Of a stretch of DNA of 5,715 nt, positions 1 through 5,715 are shown piece after piece; the first letter of the stretch is position 1, and each line of letters opens with the position of its first letter. Source of the stretch: an uncultured Pseudomonadota bacterium. GTDB lineage: Bacteria > Pseudomonadota > Gammaproteobacteria > Burkholderiales > Usitatibacteraceae. The stretch is from NCBI GenBank assembly GCA_946885905.1, contig CAMPHL010000195.1, forward strand, positions 1-5,715. Reading direction: 5' to 3'. Under the pieces are notes generated by a model. It made no database searches. It saw only the letters and a list, made by a program, of their open reading frames with translations, and had not been told where the DNA came from. The position numbers and the translations under genes were made by a program.

Positions 1-918
1 GACCCGGCGCGCGAGGTCACCGCCCGTTTCGCGCGCCGGGTCGAAGTAGTCGAGCGCCTTGGTCATGATGAGGTAGGTGTTCGCGTCGAAGGCCTGCGCG
101 AACTTGTCGCCCTGGTAGCGCAGGTACGACTCGATCTCGAACTCGACGTCGTAGTTGAACCCGTACTCGCCGCGCTTCACCTCGCGCCCGAACTTCTCGT
201 GCAGCAGGTCCTCCGAAAGGTACGTGATGTGGCCCAGCATCCGCGCGAGCTTCAGGCCCCGCGCGGGGATGGCGCCGTGCGCGCGGAAATTGCCGCCGTG
301 GAAGTCGGGATCCGACACGATCGCCATGCGCGCCACGTCGTTGAAGGCGATGTTCTGCGTGGAAAGCCGCGAGGCCGCGGCGATCACGAACGCGTGGCGG
401 ATGCGCTCGGGGAAGTCGAGCGTCCACTGCATCGCCTGCATGCCGCCGAGCGACCCGCCGATCGCCGCCGCCAGCTTCTGGATGCCGAGGCGGTCCATGA
501 GGCGAGCCTGGGAAGCGACCCAATCCTCCACGGTGACCAGCGGGAAGCTCGCCCCGTACGGTTGGCCGGTGGCGCGATCGATGGAGGTGGGCCCCGTGGA
601 GCCGTGGCAGCCGCCGAGATTGTTCACGCCGATCACGAAGAAGCGCTCGGTGTCGATCGGCTTGCCCGGCCCGATCATGTTGTCCCACCACCCGACCTTC
701 TTCGGATCGTCGGCGTAATAGCCGGCCACATGGTGGTTGCCCGAGAGCGCGTGGCAGACCAGCACCGCGTTGGATTTGTCGGCGTTCAGCGTCCCGTACG
801 TCTCGTAGACGAGCTCGTACGAGGCGAGCGTCTTGCCCGCCCTGAGGATCAGCGGCTCGAGGAAGCCCGCGCGCTGCGGCGTCGCGGCCCCCACCGAGCG
901 AGTGTCGATGTCGCCCAT
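1..918 (-). CDS. metX: Homoserine O-acyltransferase MetX (partial, 3' end off the window)
   Basis: This cytoplasmic alpha/beta-hydrolase-fold enzyme acylates the hydroxyl of L-homoserine, the committed step of methionine synthesis. Many betaproteobacterial members are known to use succinyl-CoA rather than acetyl-CoA, but the acyl donor cannot be settled here. The window holds 306 codons from an ATG at 918-916, out of a usual length of about 375-380. Visible landmarks are SVGAATPQ at residues 8-15, YELVYETYG at 34-42, CHALSG at 55-60, [12 protein letters not shown] at 99-110, and the nucleophile elbow GGSLGGMQ at 154-161 with Ser156 as the expected catalytic serine. The catalytic Asp and His lie in the missing C-terminal part, beyond the left edge. 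The start was chosen because family N-termini begin a few residues before the SVG motif; it has no Shine-Dalgarno sequence and sits directly after a U-tract. The gene is preceded by a SAM-II-like leader. In related genomes metW usually follows metX; that part is not visible. Confidence 0.95.
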   Translation of the reverse strand, partial: MGDIDTRSVGAATPQRAGFLEPLILRAGKTLASYELVYETYGTLNADKSNAVLVCHALSGNHHVAGYYADDPKKVGWWDNMIGPGKPIDTERFFVIGVNNLGGCHGSTGPTSIDRATGQPYGASFPLVTVEDWVASQARLMDRLGIQKLAAAIGGSLGGMQAMQWTLDFPERIRHAFVIAAASRLSTQNIAFNDVARMAIVSDPDFHGGNFRAHGAIPARGLKLARMLGHITYLSEDLLHEKFGREVKRGEYGFNYDVEFEIESYLRYQGDKFAQAFDANTYLIMTKALDYFDPARETGGDLARRV

Positions 919-961
919 AAAAACAAAAAACCCGGACGGCTGGATGCGCGTGTCGGGTTTT
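919..961 (-). terminator. Terminator-like hairpin ending at the metX start codon
   Basis: On the minus strand AAAACCCG (961-954) pairs with CGGGUUUU (934-927) over 8 bp. After one bulged C at 935, AC (953-952) pairs with GU (937-936), leaving a 14-nt loop. The 3' arm is followed by six U, one G and five U, and then the AUG at 918. This is the form of an intrinsic terminator. Because it lies between a SAM-II-type aptamer and metX, it is a candidate attenuator: a premature stop when SAM is bound. The stem is not purely GC and carries a bulge, so it may be weak. The 3' flank of the aptamer, GGCGGC (972-967), could pair with GCCGUC (940-935) over 6 bp with one G-U. That would occupy part of the terminator 3' arm and act as an antiterminator, but it is a guess. 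Confidence 0.6.
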
Positions 962-970
962 GAGGGGCCG

Positions 971-1028
971 CCACTCGCTTTAGCCGCATTTATTAGGCGC
1001 CCGCAAGCTGAGCTCAAATCGGCGCCGA
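971..1028 (-). promoter_or_regulatory. SAM-II-type (SAM_alpha, metA motif) riboswitch aptamer upstream of metX
   Basis: Read on the minus strand, the element starts with P1 GGCGCC (1026-1021) and then the conserved GAUUU. A loop containing GCUC and CUUGC follows, then the P1 partner GGCGCC (1001-996), an A/U-rich linker with AAUAAAUG, then GCUAAA, and a closing GAGU (976-973). GCUC (1013-1010) can pair with the closing GAGU to form the H-type pseudoknot helix, and UUGC with GCGG extends it. Order, spacing and conserved strings (GAUUU, UUGC, UAAA around AUG, GCUAAA) match the SAM-II aptamer as remembered from its crystallised environmental example. Stem bases differ in compensating ways, such as CC/GG there against CUC/GAG here. 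SAM-II RNAs bind S-adenosylmethionine and repress methionine genes such as metA and metX, so the position before metX fits exactly. A covariance-model search was not possible here. Confidence 0.88.
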
Positions 1029-1035
1029 GGCAGGC

Positions 1036-1064
1036 ATTGTAAGCCTTCGGGCCGCACCCAACAA
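1036..1064 (-). promoter_or_regulatory. Putative sigma-70 promoter of metX
   Basis: On the minus strand a -35-like TTGTTG (1064-1059) is separated by exactly 17 bp from a -10 TACAAT (1041-1036), which matches five of six consensus bases. The expected transcription start, about 7 nt downstream near 1028-1030, falls just before the first P1 base of the riboswitch. The transcript would therefore begin almost directly with the aptamer, which supports both calls. The -35 is weak (TTG only). Confidence 0.68.
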
Positions 1065-1086
1065 CATGGAGCCCGTGGAACACGCC

Positions 1087-1113
1087 TTCGCCTCCGCGGG
1101 GCGCCGCGGCGAA
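1087..1113. repeat. GC-rich inverted repeat in the metX/1135 divergent region
   Basis: TTCG (1087-1090) pairs with CGAA (1110-1113), and CCGCGG (1094-1099) pairs with a second CCGCGG (1104-1109). Together they give a 10-bp stem with a 3-nt bulge and a 4-nt loop. No T-run follows on either strand, so it does not look like an intrinsic terminator. It lies just upstream of the putative -10 of the plus-strand gene and behind the metX promoter. It could be an operator or an RNA hairpin, or chance in GC-rich DNA. Confidence 0.4.
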
Positions 1114-1120
1114 AGGGCGC

Positions 1121-1126
1121 TAGAGT
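1121..1126 (+). promoter_or_regulatory. Possible -10 box for the unknown gene at 1135
   Basis: TAGAGT resembles the -10 consensus TATAAT (four of six) and lies 8 nt before the ATG at 1135. The predicted transcript would start at or next to the start codon, giving a leaderless or nearly leaderless mRNA. No credible -35 hexamer is seen at the right distance, so the call rests on one short motif. Confidence 0.35.
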
Positions 1127-1134
1127 ACCGGGCG

Positions 1135-1524
1135 ATGAGCCCAAGCAACCGCCGCAGCACCGAGCCCCCGATCGTCCTCGACGGGGCGCGCGTCCTTGAA
1201 TTCGCCCCGTTCGACGAGCAATTGCAAAGGGCGGGCGTCTCCGCCGTCGTGGGCGGCATTGCGGTGGACAACACCGCGGGGCTCGTGATCGTGGAGGAGC
1301 TCGCCCAGGGGGGCCTCTTCCTCCTGGCGTGCAACCCGGATTGGGAAACGCTGGCCGGGGTCGGGGTCGCCGACGCGGCCGGCGCCAAGGCCCAAGCCGA
1401 GATCTCCTTCCCGGGCGTGGCCCGGCTCTGGCGCGAGCGCAGCCTCACCGAGGAGCAGCGCGCCGAGATCGAATCGACGCGCAGGTTCCTGCGCGACCTG
1501 ATCGCCAGCGACCCCGACGCATGA
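1135..1524 (+). CDS. Hypothetical protein, 129 aa, coupled to a diguanylate cyclase
   Basis: I do not recognise the family. The predicted product is a soluble 129-residue protein with no signal peptide or membrane segment. A short polar N-terminus is followed by a mixed region with VLDGARVLEFAPFDEQL, a hydrophobic glycine-rich stretch (AVVGGIAVDNTAGLVIVEEL) and GGLFLLACNPDWETL. The C-terminal third is charged, probably helical (LTEEQRAEIESTRRFLRDL), and ends acidic. The frame is open from an earlier ATG at 1066, but that start would place the N-terminus on the metX promoter and adds a low-complexity extension; the ATG at 1135, just after a -10-like box, is preferred. There is no Shine-Dalgarno sequence at either start. 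Its stop overlaps the start of the diguanylate cyclase by 4 nt (ATGA), so the two are very likely co-transcribed and translationally coupled. A sensory or modulating partner for the cyclase is possible, but this is inference from position only. Confidence 0.72.
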   Translation: MSPSNRRSTEPPIVLDGARVLEFAPFDEQLQRAGVSAVVGGIAVDNTAGLVIVEELAQGGLFLLACNPDWETLAGVGVADAAGAKAQAEISFPGVARLWRERSLTEEQRAEIESTRRFLRDLIASDPDA

Positions 1525-2618
1525 TGCTGCGCCGCTTCGCGGCCGAGGAGGAGGAGCGCTTCCGCCTCTCCCGCCAGCTCGCGCTCGCCGAGATCAACGC
1601 CCAGACCTTCTGGCTGGTCGCGGGGCTCGTCATGGCCTTCAGCTGGTGGGACTGGTACGTGGATCCCGACAACTGGTTGGCGGCATTCCTGGTCCGCTGC
1701 CTCGGCGCGGGCGTGATCATCGGCACGGGCGTGGTGCAGAAGGTTACCGGCCGCGTGGATTGGTCGGCGCGCATCGCGAAGGTGCGCTTCGCGGCCGGCA
1801 CCGTGGCCGTCGCGTGCGCGCTGGCCCTGCTCGATCGAGGGTTTCTCGTGGGCATCGCCGGGCTCGTGGCGGTGATGTTGAGCGCCCCCTACACCGCCAT
1901 CGATCGCCGCGACCTCGTCGTCATGAACGTGGCGCCGCTCTTCCTCATCGCCGTGATCATGGGGGCCGCGGGCCTCGACGGCTTCACGGTGATGAACTCC
2001 GCCGTCTTCATCGCCCTCGCCCTGCTCGTGAGCCTGCTGCTCGCGCGCGTCTTCGAGACCAGCAACCGCAGGGCCTTTGCCCTCGAGCAGCAGCTCAGCA
2101 CCGAGGCTCGCACCGACGCATTGACCGGGCTGCCCAACCGGCGCTCGCTCGAGGAGGCCGCGACCTCGGAGGTGAAGCGGGGCACGCGCACGGGCTCGCC
2201 GCTCGCGGTGATCATCTGCGACATCGACCACTTCAAGCAGGTGAACGACCGCTACGGCCACGACGTGGGAGACCAGGTGCTGCGCACGGTGGCCGACACG
2301 CTTCGAACCGTGGCGCGTGAATCGGATGCGCTCGGCCGGTGGGGTGGGGAGGAGTTCCTGATGGTCCTTCCCGATACCGACGAGCGCGCCGCCTTCGTGG
2401 TCGCCGAGCGCATGCGAAAGGCGGTGGAGTCGGCTCCCATGCCCGTTCCGGGCCTCAAGGCCACGATCAGCCTGGGCGTGGCCGAGCTGCTTCGCGGCGG
2501 CTCCGAGCCCGAGCGCTGGCAGGAGGCGGTGCGCCAGGCCGACGACGCGATGTATCGCTCCAAGGCCGCGGGCCGCAACCGCGTGAGCTGGGCCGAGCGG
2601 CCCGTGCCGATCCGCTAG
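1521..2618 (+). CDS. Membrane-bound diguanylate cyclase (GGDEF domain)
   Basis: It is predicted to condense two GTP into cyclic di-GMP at the inner face of the cytoplasmic membrane. The protein has 365 residues. A charged cytosolic N-terminus (1-25) is followed by about six hydrophobic segments (roughly 28-43, 53-72, 90-104, 107-123, 131-152 and 155-175), a short linker helix, and a C-terminal GGDEF domain (about 194-357). That domain opens with DALTGLPNRR (199-208) and has the metal-binding Asp234 in CDIDHFK, Asn242 and Asp251 at the nucleotide site, and the signature GGEEF at 275-279. An RxxD inhibitory site (Arg266-Asp269) lies five residues before GGEEF, so product feedback inhibition is expected. 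There is no EAL domain. Two in-frame ATGs (1521 and 1524) occur; the first overlaps the upstream stop as ATGA. No Shine-Dalgarno sequence is evident, which fits translational coupling. The signal sensed by the membrane region is unknown. The gene converges with ptsI. Confidence 0.93.
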   Translation: MMLRRFAAEEEERFRLSRQLALAEINAQTFWLVAGLVMAFSWWDWYVDPDNWLAAFLVRCLGAGVIIGTGVVQKVTGRVDWSARIAKVRFAAGTVAVACALALLDRGFLVGIAGLVAVMLSAPYTAIDRRDLVVMNVAPLFLIAVIMGAAGLDGFTVMNSAVFIALALLVSLLLARVFETSNRRAFALEQQLSTEARTDALTGLPNRRSLEEAATSEVKRGTRTGSPLAVIICDIDHFKQVNDRYGHDVGDQVLRTVADTLRTVARESDALGRWGGEEFLMVLPDTDERAAFVVAERMRKAVESAPMPVPGLKATISLGVAELLRGGSEPERWQEAVRQADDAMYRSKAAGRNRVSWAERPVPIR

Positions 2619-2648
2619 GCGGGGCCGCGCGACCGCCCGGAGACCCGA

Positions 2649-4385
2649 TCAGGCGTTCAGCTTCTCGATCAGAGCGCGCATCCGGTCCGGCTCGTCGGTG
2701 CGCAGCAACCGGGCGACGATGGGGGCGATGTCCGGAATGCTGGTGGTGAGCACGCGCTGCTTCACGGCCAGCAGGTGGGCGGGGTGCATCGAGAAATTGC
2801 GCAACCCGAAGCCGAGCAGCATGCGCGTGAGCTCCACGTCGCCCGCCATCTCGCCGCACACGGCCACGGGCTTCTCGTTCTGCTGCGCGGTGCGGATCAC
2901 CATCTGGATGAGGTTCAGCACCGCGGGGTGCAGCGGATCGTAGAGGTGCGCGACCCGGTCGTCCGCGCGGTCGATCGCGAGCGTGTACTGGATGAGGTCG
3001 TTGGTGCCGATCGAGAGGAAGTCGAGCTTGCGGATGAACATCGGCAGCGCCAGCGCCGCCGCCGGCACCTCGATCATCCCGCCCAGCGGGACGAACTCGT
3101 CGACCTTGACGTTCTCGACCTTGAGCTGCTCGCGCGCCATCGCGACCGCCGCCACCGCCTGGTTCAGCTCGTGCCAGGTGGTGAGCATCGGGATGAGGAT
3201 CTGCACCTTGCCGTGGCGCGAGGCGCGCAGGATGGCGCGAAGCTGCGTGTTGAACACCCCGGGCTCGGCGAGGCAATAGCGGATCGCGCGCAGGCCGAGC
3301 GCCGGGTTGGTGGTCACGTAGTCCTGGCCGTCGAGGGCCTTGTCGGCGCCGATGTCGAGCGTGCGGATGGTGACGGGCAGCCCCTTCATCCCCTCGACCA
3401 CGTCGCGATAGGCCTCGTACTGCTCGTCCTCGCCCGGCAGGTCGCGGCGATTCATGAACAGGAACTCGCTCCTGAACAGGCCCACGCCCGTGGCCCCGCT
3501 CGCCTTCACCTGCTCCACGTCCGAAGGCAGCTCGATGTTGGCCTGGAGCTGGATGGGCGTGCCATCCAGCGTCGAGGCGGGCGCCGTCCGCAGGCGCTTG
3601 AGCTTGTCGCGCTCGATGCGCGCCTGGTTCTGCTTGAGCCTGTACTCGGCGAGGACGTGCTTGTCGGGGTTGACGATCACCACGCCCTGGGTGCCGTCCA
3701 CGATGACGAGCTCGTCCTCGCGGATGAGCGTGCGCGAATGGTGCAGCGCCACGATCGCGGGGATGTTCATCGAACGCGCGACGATCGCGGTGTGCGACGT
3801 GGCCCCCCCCAGGTCCGTGATGAAGGCGGCGAACGGGTGCTCGCGGAAGAGGATCACGTCGGCGGGCGACAGGTCGCGGGCCACGAGCACCGAGGCATCC
3901 TCGCGCACGGGCTTCATCGCCATGCGCCGCTGGGAGCCCTCGAGGGCGGCCAGCACGCGCTCGGCCACCTGGCGCACGTCGTCCTCGCGCTCGCGCAGGT
4001 ACGGGTCCTCGATGTCGCCGAACTGGGCGAGCAATTCGTCGAGCTGGAGGCGCAACGCCCACTCGGCGTTGCAGCGCTGCTCGCGGATGATGTCGCGCGG
4101 CGCGACGCTGAATGCGTCGTCGTCGAGCAGCATCATGTGGACCTTCACGAACGGCGCCAGCTCCGCTGCCGGGCCGTGCCGCACGCTCTCGGTGAGGGCC
4201 TTCAGCTCGTCGCGGACCTCCTTCACCGCCCGGTCGTAGCGGCGCTGCTCGCGCTGCACGTCCGCGGCCGGGATCTCGTAGTGGTTCGCCTCGGCCGACA
4301 TGCCGGCGAACAGGTGCGCCTGGCCGATGGCGATGCCTTCGGAGACGCCGATGCCGTGCATGGTGAAGCAGATCGAGGAGATCAT
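2649..4385 (-). CDS. ptsI: Phosphoenolpyruvate-protein phosphotransferase (PTS Enzyme I)
   Basis: Cytoplasmic Enzyme I takes phosphate from phosphoenolpyruvate and passes it to HPr, the first step of the PTS relay. At 578 residues it is close to the usual length of about 575. Counting from the ATG at 4385, the N-terminal HPr-binding and phosphohistidine region contains GGATSHTAIVARS with active His198. The PEP-binding barrel shows LFRSEFLF (about 304-311), IRTLDIGADK (about 340-349), NPALGLRAIR, GTNDLIQYT (460-468) and CGEMAGD with Cys510, the expected acid/base cysteine. All key residues appear intact. The start was set at the ATG overlapping the ptsH stop as TGATG; a GTG one codon earlier (4388) is also possible. 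A purine-rich GAGGGGGAG just upstream can serve as Shine-Dalgarno. It is the last gene of the EIIA-HPr-EI operon and converges with the cyclase gene, leaving 30 bp between the stops. Confidence 0.97.
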   Translation of the reverse strand: MISSICFTMHGIGVSEGIAIGQAHLFAGMSAEANHYEIPAADVQREQRRYDRAVKEVRDELKALTESVRHGPAAELAPFVKVHMMLLDDDAFSVAPRDIIREQRCNAEWALRLQLDELLAQFGDIEDPYLREREDDVRQVAERVLAALEGSQRRMAMKPVREDASVLVARDLSPADVILFREHPFAAFITDLGGATSHTAIVARSMNIPAIVALHHSRTLIREDELVIVDGTQGVVIVNPDKHVLAEYRLKQNQARIERDKLKRLRTAPASTLDGTPIQLQANIELPSDVEQVKASGATGVGLFRSEFLFMNRRDLPGEDEQYEAYRDVVEGMKGLPVTIRTLDIGADKALDGQDYVTTNPALGLRAIRYCLAEPGVFNTQLRAILRASRHGKVQILIPMLTTWHELNQAVAAVAMAREQLKVENVKVDEFVPLGGMIEVPAAALALPMFIRKLDFLSIGTNDLIQYTLAIDRADDRVAHLYDPLHPAVLNLIQMVIRTAQQNEKPVAVCGEMAGDVELTRMLLGFGLRNFSMHPAHLLAVKQRVLTTSIPDIAPIVARLLRTDEPDRMRALIEKLNA

Positions 4386-4654
4386 CACTCCCCCTCGCCG
4401 AACTTGTCGGCGAAGAGCTTCTCGATCGCGTCGATCGCCTCGGCCTCGTCGGCGCCGTCGGCCTCGAGCTCCAGCGTGCTTCCGAGCCCCGCGGCCAGCA
4501 TCATCACGCCCATGATGCTCTTGGCGTTCACGCGGCGGGCCTCGCGCGCGAGCCAGAGCTGCGACTTGAACGACGAGGCGACCTGGGTGAGCTTGGCGGA
4601 GGCGCGCGCGTGCAGTCCAAGCTTGTTCACGACCTTGAGCTGCTTCTTCTGCAT
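4385..4654 (-). CDS. ptsH: Phosphocarrier protein HPr
   Basis: This small cytoplasmic phosphocarrier receives phosphate from Enzyme I on a histidine and hands it to EIIA proteins. The 89-residue product has the active-site motif KLGLHARASAKL with His15, and the regulatory region NAKSIMGVMML with Ser46. Ser46 is the known target of HPr kinase/phosphorylase in organisms that have HprK, so serine phosphorylation is plausible; hprK is not in this window. The familiar HARPA is HARAS here, a variant I recall from betaproteobacterial HPr. The start ATG overlaps the EIIA stop (TGATG), and the stop overlaps the ptsI start in the same way, so the three genes are translationally coupled. A GGAG about 11 nt upstream is a weak, slightly distant ribosome-binding site. 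Confidence 0.96.
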   Translation of the reverse strand: MQKKQLKVVNKLGLHARASAKLTQVASSFKSQLWLAREARRVNAKSIMGVMMLAAGLGSTLELEADGADEAEAIDAIEKLFADKFGEGE

Positions 4655-5049
4655 CAGCCGCGGTGCTCCATGCGCACGATGCCCTCGCTCGCGCCGGCGA
4701 CGGCCTTCCGGGCGAGCTCCTCGAGCGTGGAGTCCTCGCGGTGGCCGAGCGCCTTGATGAGCATCGGCAGGTTCACGCCCGAGATCCCTTCGACCTTCCC
4801 GGGCTGGAGCAGGCGCGCGCCGATGTTGGAGGGCGTGGCGCCGTAGATGTCGGTCATCACCAGCACGCCGCGCCCCTGGTCGAGGAAACGGATCAGGTCC
4901 TGCGCGACGGGCAGGATCTCGTCGGGGTCGTCGTGCACGGTCACTCCCACCTGGCGAAGGTAGAGCGGGCGCTTGCCGAGCACGTGGCTCGCCGAGTGGA
5001 TGAGGGACTCGCCGAAAGCGCCGTGGGAAACGATCAGTATGCCGATCAT
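4654..5049 (-). CDS. PTS EIIA component, mannose/fructose (EIIA-Man) family
   Basis: It is a single-domain cytoplasmic EIIA of the mannose family, predicted to accept phosphate from HPr on His9 (IVSHGAFGES). The 131-residue product spans the whole domain, with VLVMTDIYGATPSN (62-75, Asp67, Pro73 and Asn75 conserved) and GVNLPML at 91-97, both typical of EIIA-Man. The usual partners EIIB, EIIC and EIID are not seen. With HPr and Enzyme I downstream, it is the lead gene of a PTS unit that may serve regulation rather than sugar transport; this is inference from context and from the known reduced PTS of many betaproteobacteria. The ATG at 5049 has no Shine-Dalgarno sequence and lies 8 nt after a -10-like TATAAG. 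It is divergent from the DUF971 gene. In some annotations this gene is called manX or ptsL. Confidence 0.94.
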   Translation of the reverse strand: MIGILIVSHGAFGESLIHSASHVLGKRPLYLRQVGVTVHDDPDEILPVAQDLIRFLDQGRGVLVMTDIYGATPSNIGARLLQPGKVEGISGVNLPMLIKALGHREDSTLEELARKAVAGASEGIVRMEHRG

Positions 5050-5057
5050 GGGCCAAT

Positions 5058-5065
5058 CTTATAAT
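5058..5065. promoter_or_regulatory. Shared divergent -10 element between EIIA and DUF971 genes
   Basis: The palindromic core TTATAA (5059-5064) gives a perfect -10 TATAAT on the plus strand (5060-5065) and TATAAG on the minus strand (5063-5058). Only 22 bp (5050-5071) separate the two start codons, so any promoter for either gene lies here or inside the opposite gene. The predicted transcription starts would be at or within about 2 nt of each start codon. No good -35 hexamer is seen at 16-18 bp on either side, which lowers confidence. Confidence 0.5.
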
Positions 5066-5071
5066 GTCCCC

Positions 5072-5715
<644 letters not shown>

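Noticed and set aside
17..691. Open frames on both strands within metX (minus 17-691; plus 155-718 and 199-963).
   Set aside because: The MetX frame carries family motifs throughout 1-918; the others are compositional shadows.
898..978. Seven-base complement between the aptamer's 3' strand (GCGAGUG, 978-972) and early metX codons (CACUCGC, 904-898) as an alternative switch helix.
   Set aside because: A 7-mer match between two stretches of about 100 nt is expected by chance at roughly this frequency. It also does not compete with the terminator hairpin, so it is not used to explain the mechanism.
1066..1134. Upstream ATG at 1066 as start of the unknown gene.
   Set aside because: It lies on the metX promoter and no ribosome-binding site precedes it. 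The added 23 residues are low-complexity. The ATG at 1135 follows a -10-like box.
1014..2261. Long minus-strand frame opposite the unknown gene and the cyclase.
   Set aside because: Low-complexity His/Arg/Ala translation; it overlaps the metX promoter and aptamer and lies antisense to a clear GGDEF gene.
2618..2638. Hairpin GGCGG/CCGCC between the convergent cyclase and ptsI genes as a bidirectional terminator.
   Set aside because: Only a 5-bp stem with a 10-nt loop and no T-run on either side; too weak to call. No convincing terminator is visible in the 30-bp gap.
2467..4757. Very long open frames overlapping ptsI on both strands (for example minus 2467-4062 and plus 2775-4757).
   Set aside because: They give arginine-, histidine- and proline-rich low-complexity translations and arise from high GC content opposite or out of frame with ptsI, ptsH and the EIIA gene, which have unmistakable motifs.
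4973..5071. ATG at 4973 or 5039 as start of the DUF971 protein.
   Set aside because: Both lie inside the EIIA gene on the opposite strand and would add residues unlike the family N-terminus. GTG at 5072 fits family length.

Overview
The window is very GC-rich, densely coded chromosomal DNA with no sign of mobile or phage genes. It suggests a betaproteobacterium. The reasons are the order EIIA(Man-type)-HPr-Enzyme I, an HPr carrying Ser46, a DUF971 gene directly before ubiE, and a MetX-type homoserine acyltransferase whose N-terminus (SVGxxTPQ) resembles betaproteobacterial MetX. The genus cannot be fixed from this sequence.

Layout from left to right. (1) Positions 1-918, minus strand: metX, cut at its 3' end by the window edge. 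(2) Positions 919-1064: the metX leader. Read on the minus strand it holds a promoter (TTGTTG, 17 bp, TACAAT), then a SAM-II-type riboswitch aptamer, then a terminator-like hairpin whose U-tract runs into the metX start codon. (3) Positions 1135-2618, plus strand: a two-gene unit made of an unrecognised 129-residue protein and a membrane-anchored GGDEF diguanylate cyclase, joined by a 4-nt ATGA overlap. (4) Positions 2649-5049, minus strand: a tightly coupled phosphotransferase operon (EIIA, then HPr, then Enzyme I), with TGATG stop/start overlaps at both junctions. It converges on the diguanylate cyclase gene. (5) Positions 5072-5715, plus strand: a DUF971 protein and the first 84 codons of ubiE, which runs off the right edge. 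Only 22 bp separate the EIIA and DUF971 start codons, and a single TTATAA core there could serve as the -10 element in both directions.

How the parts work together. MetX commits homoserine to methionine, and so to SAM; the SAM-II leader would turn metX down when SAM is plentiful. The PTS unit has the phosphorelay proteins (Enzyme I to HPr to EIIA) but no EIIB or EIIC permease in view, which fits a regulatory PTS or one whose permease is elsewhere. UbiE is a SAM-dependent methyltransferase of quinone biosynthesis. The cyclase makes c-di-GMP and keeps both its catalytic motif and its inhibitory site.

No wholly new system is evident. The items most worth a second look are the metX leader, the shared divergent -10, the repeated lack of Shine-Dalgarno sequences beside -10-like boxes, and the unknown protein coupled to the diguanylate cyclase. 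The longest non-coding stretch is 919-1134 (216 bp), which is described below. No tRNA, rRNA, CRISPR or insertion sequence was seen.
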